DNA of 64,000 nucleotides from Rosellinia necatrix (lineage: Eukaryota; Ascomycota; Sordariomycetes; Xylariales; Xylariaceae). The notes under the pieces are model-generated. The model was given only the letters and a program-made list of their open reading frames with translations, was not told the origin of the DNA and made no database searches. Of the stretch, positions 48,524-60,103 are shown in pieces. Every line of letters starts with the position of its first letter. Position 1 is the first letter of the stretch. Where the stretch lies: NCBI GenBank assembly GCA_021209875.1, contig JAGYVD010000003.1, positions 806,001-870,000 of the forward strand. Reading direction: 5' to 3'. Made by a program: the position numbers and the translations under genes.

Positions 48524-51500
48524 CTAAACCTGCTGTTCGCCCTTCTGTCCTTTGCTAGTAGTGGTCCTTTCAACCACTAAATCACCAATTGAAGAAATAG
48601 GGACACCTCCCATAATATCAAAGACTGCGACCGTGGCCTGGAACTCCCTACCGATGTAGTTGCGCAACTCGACCGCCATTAGTGAATCCACACCATAACT
48701 GGATAGTGGCTTGCTAGGTTCAACGTCATCAGGTGTGATAGACATGGCGCGTGCCAACTTGACCGCCAATGCCCTGATGACAATCTGGATGCGCTCGTCC
48801 GTCTCATTCGCAAGCCGGAACAATATGCCTGGATTCTCTGTGACCGAAATCGATTGTTCGGATATTGTCTGCCCCACAACGTGGGCGAAAGACCCGAACA
48901 AAGGGCGATCGTGCATTTGTGGAGGAGTTTGACCTTGCAAGAGAAAGTCCGCTGGCGTGAGCAAACCGATCAGAACCTGGCTTTTGGCGACCGACAGCAA
49001 TGGAAGGCTTGGATCACAGTAGATATCTAACAAGGCTAATAATTCTGTGTCATCAATCTGCTGCATATCGGCTGCCTGCTGTCGGTTACGTTGATATGAC
49101 TCCCTCTCTGCAATAATGCCAATATTCCGCATCCAGCCTACGTCGAATGAAACGGCCTTCTGCCCGTTGGCAGTGCGAAACCGTGTTAATGCGTCTTGGG
49201 CCGAGCAACCTCCAGCGTAATTTGATTGTGCGACTGTTCCACATATGCCGGCAAGAGACGACAAAAGGACGAAGAAGTCGAGGTCCCCTGGTAGCAGGTT
49301 GTGGAGGTTCCAAGATGACTGAACCTTGGAGTTGATTGTTAACGCCCACTTTGCGTAGCTCATATTTTCAAACACCGCATCTTGCAGAACCATCGCGGCG
49401 TTGATACACCCCCTGATGGGGGGCATCGTTCGGGATTTGCACTCTTCGAGGGCCTCCCTCAACGAAGATATCGAAGACGCGTCACATGTCGGTGTAAAGA
49501 GTATGGCGCCTCTTTCTGACAGACTTGAGACGAGTTCCACCGCTGCCTTGCTTACCGGACCGGATCTTGACAGTATGATCAGATGCCTGGCGCCTCGGTC
49601 AACCATCCACCTAATAATAGCGCGACCTAAGCCTCCAAATCCACCAGCGATGACATATGATGCTTCCGTGTCGAAACTCCATGTTTTCTTTTCTAAAACT
49701 CGTTGCTATTGTGATCGTCAGTAAATGTACGTCTTAGATAGGTCCTTTAAACTACTCACGGATACAACAGCGGAAGGATCGATACCGATCAATATGCGAC
49801 CCGTATTCTTGCCGCTCTGAAGAAACCTAAAAGCCTCCTCTACTTTGGAGACAGGGTAGATATGCAGTGGGAAGGGGTGTTGGGCGCCTTGCTCCAGTAA
49901 GTCCAACGTGCACCTGAGAAGTCTTGCTGTAAGTTCCTCGTCAGACTGCGACAAATGAACCAGGTCGACAGCCGAGAAAGTAACGTTCTTCGCAAAGCAG
50001 GCCATCGGCAATGACGAATTTGCCATAATATCCGCTTTGCCGATTTCAATGAAACGGCCGTATGGTGCAATACACTCCCATGAGGCACGAAGGCCATCCC
50101 CGGAGAGCGAATTAAGCACAACGTCAACCCCACGGCCATTCGTTACTCGCATAATGCCCTGTGCGAAGGAAGTGTTGCGACTGTAGAATATGTGATCCTC
50201 GGGGATATTAAATTTTTCCATCAAGAATTTCTTCTTTTCGTCGAACCCGACGGTTGCAAAAATCTCAGCCCCCCTGAGTTTAGCAATCCACATCGCTATC
50301 TGGCCGGTACTGCCTGCAGCAGAGTGAATTAAGATCTTTTCGCCCTTCCGTAGTCGAGCGACATCGACTAAGGAGTAATACGCCGTGATCCCCGGCGCAA
50401 CCATAGAAGCGGCCGCTTCGAAGGATATGTCGTCTGGGAGCTTGAGTACGGATGATTCCAGAGCACGCGGATACGCTCTCATGCAGCCCGGAGAGATCAT
50501 ACAGACCCTGTCGCCAGGTTGGATGCCTGACTCACAAGCAGACCCTATCCTAGTCACGATGCCGGCACAGTCACCTCCTAGATCACCATCATCTAGACGG
50601 CCAAGGGCAACATACACATCCCGAAAGTTGAGTCCCCATGCCTTAGCTGCGATCTCAACATCCTGCGGACCCAGCGGTGTGGTATGGGTGGGATCCTCAA
50701 CGAACTCAAGACTCTCCAAGTCGCCTGGTGTTCTGACGGTGAGTTGTAATGCTGAGCTCGACCAAGGTTTATCTTGCAATTGCGGATAAATAAGTGACCG
50801 CATAGTGTTGTTCAGAGATGATTCCTCAACTACACGGCCTGTCATAAGCTCACCATGACGAACAACGTACTCGACCTCTGCCGACGACGCCTCGAATGCT
50901 GCCTTTAACACCTTACTGACGTGGCATGCGAGGCCAGTCGTCGATTCATCGCCACGCTCTATAGAGAGCAGCACTAGATGTTTCTCTATCGCTTCCGTTC
51001 GAATGCTACGGAAGAAGCCTGGTGCGATCCCGTATAGTGCATACTGCGGGTTATCGGATCGTGTCGCAGTAACCCATAGCAAGTTCTTGGTTGTTTTCAC
51101 TAGGCGTTGGAAATTTTGGAAATCGTCCGGCGTTATAGTAGCGAGAAACGGCTTGTCTGTCTCCAATAATGATATTACTATATCGTCATCCGTTACGCAC
51201 GCATCGTCAAGTTGAGAGAGTGCAATAGTATCCAGGCCCTCACTGCCTAATTGTGGCGCCAGGGCTTCCTCTAGCGACGCAGCAAATGCTCTCTGGTTAT
51301 CTGACGAGGAATCCACAATCACGATGAATCTACCCTGAGGAGTATGGTCGTCGAGCTTCTGTTCTGCTTCCGCCGTCGTCAGGATGATGCTGAAAATATG
51401 ACACGACTCATTCGTGAAATCTCTCAGACATAGGTCATTGCCGGAGAACCCGTTGGCTTGAAGGCATTCATGCCACTGATCCTCAACTATAGCCGGTGAC

Positions 51501-54500
51501 GTCGCGCGCCACTCTTCCTGGCAATTCCACCAGCCGGGAGCGAGACCGAACGCGAAATTTGTGATAACCTTTTCAGGCGCTACGGCCTCAAGGAGGATCA
51601 TGCGACCCCCGTGCTTGAGGGCCTTGTGCACGTTTCGAATCGTGGCTCCGAGATCTGTCGTAGCGTGAAGTACGCTCCCGGCGATGACCAGGTCATACGA
51701 ACTTAGTTCGAACCCCTGATCTTCAACTGCTTGCTCTAAGTCGAGTGTCTTGAATACCATCCTTTCGCCGACTTCATGCCACTTGGTCTTGGCATTCTCA
51801 AAGAATGTAGGTGACACGTCTGTGTAAGTATAGTTAGAAAAACGAAGACCGCCCGTTTGTTTTTCGAGATTTATCAGAGCCGACACTATATGCGACGTCA
51901 TGCCGCCCGTCCCTGCCCCTACCTCTAGAATACGGAGCTGCGGGTTTTCGTGCGAGGCCAGTTCAATGACGCGTTGCAATCTGTGGCCGCATATGCTCTT
52001 GAACATGTCGGCGTAGAATATTTCCGCAAGGTTCGAGTCAAAAATCACGGAGAGGGGATCAATTTCCCCGACAAGAATCCGTTTTAGCTGACGGACAACA
52101 GCGGTGAATAGTTTCCATGGCGGGTTCAAGACTTCAATCTCTTCAAGCAGGGCGCCCAAGTCCTCGTCGTTAATATCTGTATTGACTTGAGACGGTGGTA
52201 TCTGTTGGACCTGGAGTTCCATCCAACTCGCGTGTCTAGCCAAGGAGGTGGGGATCTTGAGACGATCACTTGCAGTTAGCTGCTTGAGTGTCTTGCCGAG
52301 GGAGGTGTTGAGAACAAAGGTAAGTTTTTCATGCCAATTAACAATGTCAGTTTCATCTTTCGAGAAAGTATCGTCGCCACAGGCTTGCTGGAGCTGCTCC
52401 GTGTCCAACAGGCTCAATTGCGGTTGCCACTCTACCCCGTACAATAATTTCTTGTGTGATTGAAGAAATTCGTCTTCTTTCGACACTCTCGCTGTTACTA
52501 ATCGTTTCATCCGACAGAGAATTGAATTGTCGTCTGAAAGCGCATATATCGCTCCTTCTTTAGCTCCCCGACTGGCGCTGCCATCTGCTATACTCAGGTA
52601 TCGAATTGAAGAGGTGTGAGAAGCCTGCCAACCAGAAGCAGAAAACCATCCATCGTGCAGACTCATAGGCACATGAGTAGCAGAGGCCGCGGTGAGGCCT
52701 TTTGTGATGCTGACACGCAGCACGTGAAAAGCAGCATCCAGGACAGCCGGGTGGATAAGGCTGGCTTGGTGCTTGGGAGTCACACTGACACGAGCGAGCG
52801 ACGTCGCTTTTCCGTCCCAGCGAATATTTTCCAGCAGTTGAAACCACTCCCCATACTTAAGGTCGTGTTCTTCGGAGTCCTTGTAAAATTCTCGTGAGCT
52901 AATACCTGCCGTGCAAGTATTAACGGCATTTTCGTACTGTGCCATCGTCTGGTTGTCAGTAAGTTGTTTTTCTATACCGTTATCTACTTCAGTATGCTGG
53001 TCTTCGTATTGAATCTGTATAGTGGCTCTGAAACATTCATTCCATCGACCGTCATGTCGAGCGAACAGTCTGATATCAGACCATGTTGACTGTTTCTCAT
53101 ATGGCTGTTGAATAGGGCGTAGATGGAGCATCGTCTCCGTTTTATTCTCCCACGTTTCTTTCACAACAATGGGGCTGAGGAAGTGCGCTTCCTTGAAGTA
53201 ATAACCCGAAATGATTCGATTCTCAAAGGCAATTTCTTGTGCGGCTTCCATTGCCATGACAAGCATTCCGGCCGCAGGGTATATAATAGTATTGCTGACC
53301 TGTTCTATGATTAACGTTGATATCCTCAATTATGTAGACTCTGGATGCTACTTACCACGTGGTCGCCAATCCAAGGGGTAGTCTCGACGCTCCAAAGGTT
53401 CCTCCATCTCGGTTCTAAGGGGTTCCAATCATGGAATCGCCAGCCGAGGAAATCACCAGCCACGGGTTCGCGAAGCCTGAAATCACGACTCAGACGTGAC
53501 TCAGACCAGTATACGTGAGACCTGTCAAAAGGATACTCTGGGCAGTCGACCAGAAACGATGGTATTGGGCTCGACAGTACCCCATTGGCCTCGGAGATAT
53601 TGAATTCGTGGCCATGGCAAAAGAGGTGTCCAAGAAGCTCCAGGATACTATCAACCCCATTTTTAGACCGATACAGAGCGCTTGCGTACCGAATCTTTTT
53701 CCGATTCCCGACCTGGGTGACTGTGTCTTGGATGGGCCGCTTCAATGCTGAATGTGGACCTATCTCGACTAGGTCCGTGATGACTCCTAAGCCAACTTTC
53801 AACGTTGATGCCTTTTGTGTGGCAATCTGAATCGCATCGGAGAATCGAACCGGCGATACAAGATTATCAACCCAATACTGGCCTGTTGCCAATACAGATG
53901 ATCTAACGCAGCCCCCAGTCACCGTCGAAATCATTGGGATTGTCGACCGGGTATTGCCAACCTCAAGTGTTCCCATCAGCGACAGATATTCGCCGGCTAT
54001 AATTGACATGAATGAAGAATGATATGCTACACCTGTTTTCAGCATTTGCGCGAATATCCCCTTCTCATCGAGATCCTTCTTTATTGCGTTAATGGCGTGT
54101 TCTGGGCCGGATAAGGTGCAGTTGAGTGGGCTGTTGATACACGCAATCTGAACCAAATTTTCGAAACCTGGCATGTCAATCGCCTTCAAGTAGTCCCTGA
54201 CCTGATCGTGAGGTAGGTTCACGGATATCATAGCCCCTGCAGAGCTTGCCTTCGTCTTTAGTCTTCCAGCAAGCTTACCCCTGAAATATGAGATCTTAGC
54301 GGCTGAATGTAAGGATAAGGAGCCTTTTGTGTATCTTGAATGTTGTTGTCAGCATGATTGTAACTATAGTGTCTTGTCTTGATAGCTTACGCAGCAGCTA
54401 TCTCCCCTGACGAGTGTCCTACTACAGCTTTAGGAGAAACTCCAAATGATTTCAGTAATTCGACGAGCGCAATCTGTAAAGCAGTTGAGAGTGGTTGGCT

Positions 54501-57218
54501 GTATTCCGGCCTATCAATATTCTCAGGGTTGTGAATTTGGTCTAATATCAATTAGTGTATTTTCAGGGTCATAGATGGACCAGCTCATACCAAAGATCGA
54601 CCAGTCACATCCCAAGTCGCGATATAGTGCGTCTATTTGTCTTAGAGTCGTTTCGTAGATGGGATACTGCATGAGTTCTAGACCCATATCGATGTACTGT
54701 GCCCCTTGCCCTGTGAAAACAAATGTAAGGCCAACCTCAGCTGAAGTGCGCACAGTCTTTGAAGTCGACAATTTAACACCTGTGATTACAGTATCGTCGG
54801 GCGCGACGGAAAATGCTCGCCAGAGCATATGACTCCTCCGTGACGCCAGCGTATATGCAAGTTGTTTGAGTTTCTCTGCATTGCCAGCAATATTCGTGTT
54901 AATATAGCCTTCATATTGTTGCAGCATTCGTTGCACTACCACACGATCAGTAATCTCATTTGAATGCGATTATAAAAACCTAATGAGGGCGGCATTTTTG
55001 CCGTCTTGGTTGCAAGATTAAAGGTGAAGTTTTCGATATTACTTACAAGTTTTTTCATCAGCCGCGCTCCAAACCAACAGTTTAGACCTAATGCTAGGGT
55101 AACTGACTCTATTTTGCCGTTCAATTCTATTCGAATAACCACCGCTAAGGATCGGTGAGCTGTTGCCGTTTAGGATATTGCTCGTGTCGCCTATAGTGTG
55201 ACTACTCCTAGCGCCGTTGACGTAGCTAACACCATTCCCACCAACTCCGTTTGTGCTATTGGCAAGTTTATTATCGCTCGCAAATTGTTTCCATACCCCG
55301 TTGACCATAGGTTTATCAATCCTGGTGTATGATAAACCGTTCAGAATGTTTGAGGAGTAAGAGTTAAAAGTGCAATGGTTAGCTGTGAGTTCATTCTCTC
55401 GAAGATAGTGATACGCGTCGTCCAGTATGACATGCGTATTGGTGCCACCAAAACCAAACGAGTTTACCGACACTCGTCGAAGGCCGTCACTCGGCCATGT
55501 CACGGGTTTGGTAGGGACCTAAAAGTACGTTAGCGCCCTAAAATACCAAGTATGGTCGCTTGATATATACCACTGTATGATAAAATTCAACGTCGATATT
55601 ATCGTTCGCCCGTTGAAAAAGAGCATTAGGAACAATAATACCCTTCTCAAGAATCACTGGATCAGGCCATTTGTCAGTGCCTCTACTAAGTGTAGCGTAT
55701 ATTAGATATGTGGTGTATGCATACTGATAGATTTTATGATGCCAGCGAGGCCACTACAGCCTTCAAGATGTCCAATGTTGGCCTTTATCGAACCCCTATT
55801 ATCATTAATAATAGCCCATTGGGTGTCAGGAGGGTTCTAGTTTACGAACACATAGAGGGGTTCCTCGGGACTTCGATAAGGCCTAAAAACCTTTCCTATC
55901 GCTTTCATTTCTATAGGGTCACCCACAGGCGTACCCGTTCCTAGAGGATCGTTAGCTACAAGCATTGGGAATTGTCAATTCGCCTACCATGTGCTTCAAC
56001 ATAGCGAGTATCTGCAAAAGAGAGGTTCGCCTTTTTATATACATGCCGGATGAGTTCCTCCTGTGATTCAGGGCTCGGCTGAGTCAGAGAGGGTGTGCGG
56101 CCACTATGAGAGTTTGAACTTTAGTCTTGTCCGCATAGAAAAAGATATAAGGACTTTCAATTTATGTTAGACCGAAATAATTTCAACTCGGAGGAAAGAG
56201 CATGAATGCAACATTTTGTCTTACTCTTGATTAGTTCCCGTAGAGCGAATGACAGCTCTAATCATGTCCCCATCTTTGACTGCGTCTCTTAGCGGTTTTA
56301 AAACGAGGGCAATGACACCCTCGCCTCGGGCATATCCGTTTGCGCGATGATCGAAGCTATAAGATTTGCTATCGGGCGAAAGAAATCCAAGATTAGATAG
56401 TAGTAAGAATCCATCAGGTCCTAGGATAAGGTTGGACCCGGTCACTAACGCCTGACCCGGCCGGTTATTCAAGGTTAGAATGCGATGCTTTGATAGAAGA
56501 GACTGAAAATAGGGTCCGGTCTTACCATTGAGGCGTCTCCACTTGCCAGTGACTGGCAAGCGAGATCAATTGCTACCAGACTGCTAGAACATGCAGTATC
56601 GATGTGAACGCTAGGGCCAAGCAAGTCGAAGAACCAGCTCACACGGTTAGGAAGTATTGAAGAAAAAGTTCCAGTGATAGCCATGCGGGGTGCCATCTCT
56701 GGGTCTTTTGATACCATTCTTGAGTAATCATCTGTCATAGACGCACTAAACACGGCCGTTGGTGACCTCTTCAGAGTTTGTATTGCGATGCCAGCTATTT
56801 GACGCGGTCAATTCCAAGCCAGCTAACAATTCCACGTGGAGATTGTCTCACCGTTCTCAAAGGCTCTGTAAGATACCTCGAGTGTCCATCTCTGCATGGG
56901 ATCCATCGAAGCCGCCTCCGCAGCCGTCACTGAGAAAAAGGGGGCGTCGAACGCCCCGGGATCGTCTTTGATGAAGTAGCCGCCATCGGAGCGTAGCTAA
57001 CTCTATGTCAGTCTTTAACACTCAAGCTATGATGAGATACACTTTACCTTGTTGCGTTTGGCTAACTCCTCGCTGTGGAAAGCATTGCGAATAATGCGTG
57101 ATGCTGGCCAATCTGTCACCAGGTTCCGTCCCTTCTCAAGCGTTTCCCAAAGACTGGAGGAGGTATCCGCCCCCTCAGGTAACTTGAATGAAAAGCCTAT
57201 AACTGCGACGTCTCCCAT
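48524..57218 (-). CDS. Highly reducing type I polyketide synthase, KS-AT-DH-MT-ER-KR-ACP
   Basis: Iterative enzyme building a reduced, methylated polyketide from malonyl units. Fourteen exons keep the frame: 57048-57218, 56852-56996, 56526-56794, 56225-56451, 55988-56103, 55850-55940, 55725-55795, 55571-55656, 55047-55518, 54591-54935, 54391-54541, 53356-54334, 49760-53299 and 48524-49705, giving 2614 residues. KS has Cys174 (DTACSSS), His309 (EAHGTGT) and His349 (NIGHLEG). AT has FTGQGAQ and GHSSG (Ser708). DH has WIGDH (His1040) and [10 protein letters not shown] (Asp1229). MT has EVGAGTGG (about 1500). ER has HSAAGSTGQ (about 2015). KR has AGGFGGLG (about 2241) and QSNYAGG (Tyr2384). ACP has GVDSL (Ser2562). 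No thioesterase or reductase follows, so release needs a partner, probably the divergent hydrolase. All motifs look active. ATG 57218 starts the KS ([16 protein letters not shown]). Confidence 0.95.
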
Positions 57219-59082
57219 GGCTATCTTGATGTTCACGTAATTGGTTTAGAGTTGTCGAGGGATACGACTCTAGGAATGTAGAAGAAAATTCAAGTTCAGA
57301 TCATGTATCTACCGCATGAAAGTCACTGCAGAGGAATGGTGATCGTGGTGGTGCCTCCCTAGAATATCTCCATTACCTAATCGAGAAAGAGGTAGGTTGT
57401 ATGCACCTCTTAACATCGGAGAACCCGTCCTCTTGTAGTCCAAAGACCACTACAACTTAGTAAGACTATGTGAGACTATGTAAGGCAAAAGGAATAGCTT
57501 CCTTGACCCTACAACCGGTTTCAGTACGTACCATAGTCTCACATGCTGTCGCAGCCCAATCCTCTCAGAACGTAAAAGCGAGCTCGAGGAACCTTTCATG
57601 GCTGACTGGCCACCCTTCGCCCAACCTTGGCAGACCGTCTAAGATCCGCAGGCTAGGACTTCGGACTCAAACACTCGAGTGACGCATTAAACGCACAGTT
57701 TGATAGAAGCGATCGATCCCACGGAGACGGGCAACGCTGACCGATTCCCCTAGCGTTCTTGGCCGCGTCAACATACCCATACACTAAATGTAGAATACCA
57801 CGATGGAACCCACATCGGAATTATCTCGCAGGATCCTACACGCACATCACTGCTGACGTATCCACGTGTGAAGCTGCCCCGAGCGCTTCCCGTCGACTCG
57901 GTTTTCGGTTAGGCAGGAATACACTTGTCGAGCCACTCCCTCGAGACGGAGGCAAACAGATCAGATTCGGAGTTCATTAACATGCAGAGCCGACTTCAAT
58001 GCCGCAAGATCCGCAACCCTATCTAACCGTCGCCCAATGGGCTGAATCGCGGGGCATGGATGGAGTTGCGCTACCGTCCGTGCATCGTCTGGGGCTATAC
58101 CCACCCCAGTCCTAAGACGGACCCAAAGACATGCTACTGGAAGAAGGTTGGCTCAGTTGAAGGCCAGACGGCGACAGGCAACGGCATGGCCAAGGCCGAC
58201 TCTGACTGGGCGTATAGGCGCGGAAATACGAAACCCCTTCCTTGGAATTAGTTACCCGTGTTTATAGCGATTTACTAGTGCGCGGCTCATGCTCACCGAT
58301 GTTCTTCTAGCGCGGACCGAGCGGTATCCACGTAATCAAGGTGGTAGATCAATCGACGAAACCCCTTACACCGCTAAGCCTAAAACGACAAAGAAACATA
58401 TTTACCAGGCAATGCATCCGTGAGGGGTCGATATATCGCCACTGTTGGCTGATGGGAGGCCTGGACACAATTAAGTAGTACTCTGTTGGCCTTTATGTTT
58501 TTCCCTGTTCTCAACATAATCGAAGACTCGCCCTAGATAATCGTAAGTTGTCGTTGTGCATTGTGGTGGTTTAAGTGGCTGTGTTGTTTTGTTGTTTTGT
58601 CGTTTTGTTGTTGAATGTTTTCGGTTCTCGGAATAATGCTTGGTAAAAATAATAACGGGATGGGCTATTTATTACTGGGTTTTCCGGATACTGCTATCTG
58701 ATTCTTCATATGTACGACGGCCAAAATAATATTGTCAATATATCTGGCAAGTACTAGTTTTGTTTCTATTTATTTAACAACGATTAACAAGATCAGTTCA
58801 TGGTATTTGGTTTCGTGGTTGACTGGTCTAGCCACTTTGCCGTTTTAGGTTTAGCAATGTATTTAAACCTGCTCCTCTCTTTATAGGATCTCTAGGTCAA
58901 TAATAGGGGATCGTTATGTAGGACTATAATGACCAAGAAGTATTTGAAAGACTGTCTGATCCCAAGACCTTGACATTGTTTTTACTACTAATTGTATTCA
59001 ATTTTCTACGCCTGGATTTCTCATAGCCGACTTCTAGGATATTCTTACCTTTACAACCACAACATTTTTATTAGGTCTCAAA
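57219..59082. other. Bidirectional promoter region between PKS and hydrolase
   Basis: 1.86 kb. It holds the 13-bp inverted repeat near the PKS and, at about 58577-58613, a TTGTTTTG-type simple repeat. The middle part (57.6-58.3 kb) is GC-richer than the rest and has several open frames of 60-75 codons, none recognisable; it could be an old gene remnant, but I cannot support that. Confidence 0.5.
57468..57544. promoter_or_regulatory. 13-bp perfect inverted repeat upstream of the PKS
   Basis: ATGTGAGACTATG at 57468-57480 is the exact reverse complement of CATAGTCTCACAT at 57532-57544, with 51 bases between. The core GACTATG is also present as a direct repeat just before the left arm. It lies 250-330 bases upstream of the PKS start codon. 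This could be a regulator-binding arrangement; function is inferred. Confidence 0.45.
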
Positions 59083-60103
59083 ATGCGCTTTCTTTGCTTG
59101 CATGGTGGGTGATATTTTCCCCGAAGACTCCCGAATAACCCCTAATTTCAACACCAGTTTAAAAATCGCCTGAGATCCCCGTCCCTATCCTAGCGGGATT
59201 TATATCTACAGCACTATTCCTAAGCATAGATTGAAATGTTTATTCGCTCGCTAATCGCTTGACATCCACTAGGCAGAGGCACAACCGCAAAGGTGCGCCA
59301 AACAAACACCGCGTGCCCGAAGCGACAGTTAGAGTACTTGACTAACCTGCTCGCCCATTAGATTTTTGAGATGCAGACTGGTATTTACTGAGTCCTGACA
59401 AGTCTCCACAGAAGGTCTTACCATTTTCAGCGAGGATTCGCCAGGCATTAGGACAGGGTCACCAGTTCGTTTTCGTTAATGGGAATGTGCCCACCCAACC
59501 TGACGCTGGTTCGGACCCCTGCTGCAAACCCAGCGTACACGTACTGTATACGTAGAGTTACGTGATTGTGACTGACGCCAGCCAGGTGCCGCTGCTATCT
59601 CGGACGAGTATTTTGGGTATGTCGGCAATACCATTCAGGAATATGAGGATTTATACCATGACCTACTCGATGTTGTTCATAGCCAAGGCCCCTTTGACGG
59701 CCTAATGGGGTTTTCAGAGGGCGCAGCTGTCGCTGCTTGGATGCTGATCGAGAATGCGAACCATCCCCTCACCTTTGGCCCTTTGCAGTGCGCTATTTTC
59801 TTCAGCGCTGGGGTGCCTTTTCACCCGGACGTTGTTCGGACCGGAATCGTGAGACCCGTCGATCCGGCTATAGAGGGTGAGATGATCAAAATCCCTACAG
59901 CGCACATCTGGTCCGACGAAAACGATGTCAACTGTGAGGCTGCTAAGTCCCTCGCAAGCCTGTGTGCTGCAAAGGTCCGGGAGACCTTTGTGCACACTCT
60001 TGGGCACAACGTGCCCGGCTCGAAGTCAGATTCGGGAACACTGGTTGGGGCGCTTCGAGTCATTGAGCGAACGATTGAACGTGCCAGAGATCAGATATCA
60101 TAG
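59083..60103 (+). CDS. FSH1-family serine hydrolase, probable polyketide-release enzyme
   Basis: Alpha/beta hydrolase of the fungal FSH1 type. Five exons, 59083-59104, 59273-59292, 59362-59380, 59431-59508 and 59586-60103, give 218 residues. The join yields MRFLCLHGRGTTAKIFEMQT, the classical FSH1 start with the oxyanion HGxG, then FVNGNVPTQPDAG. The nucleophile is Ser90 in GFSEGAA (GxSxG), the acid is Asp157 or Asp160 in IWSDENDVN, and the base is His187 in TLGHNVPG. Exons 2 and 3 are only 20 and 19 nt, yet the frame and family motifs support them. It is transcribed away from a reducing PKS that lacks a release domain. By analogy with LovG, which frees the LovB product, it probably hydrolyses the ACP-bound thioester; this role is inferred from position and family. 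Confidence 0.9.

Noticed and set aside
53300..53355. Apparent end of one protein and start of another inside the PKS
   Set aside because: It is a 56-nt intron; joining GDHV to [11 protein letters not shown] restores a normal DH domain.
55519..57047. Apparent degeneration of the KS domain into short frames
   Set aside because: All pieces join through consensus introns of 47-121 nt with frame kept and all KS catalytic residues present, so the gene is not a pseudogene.
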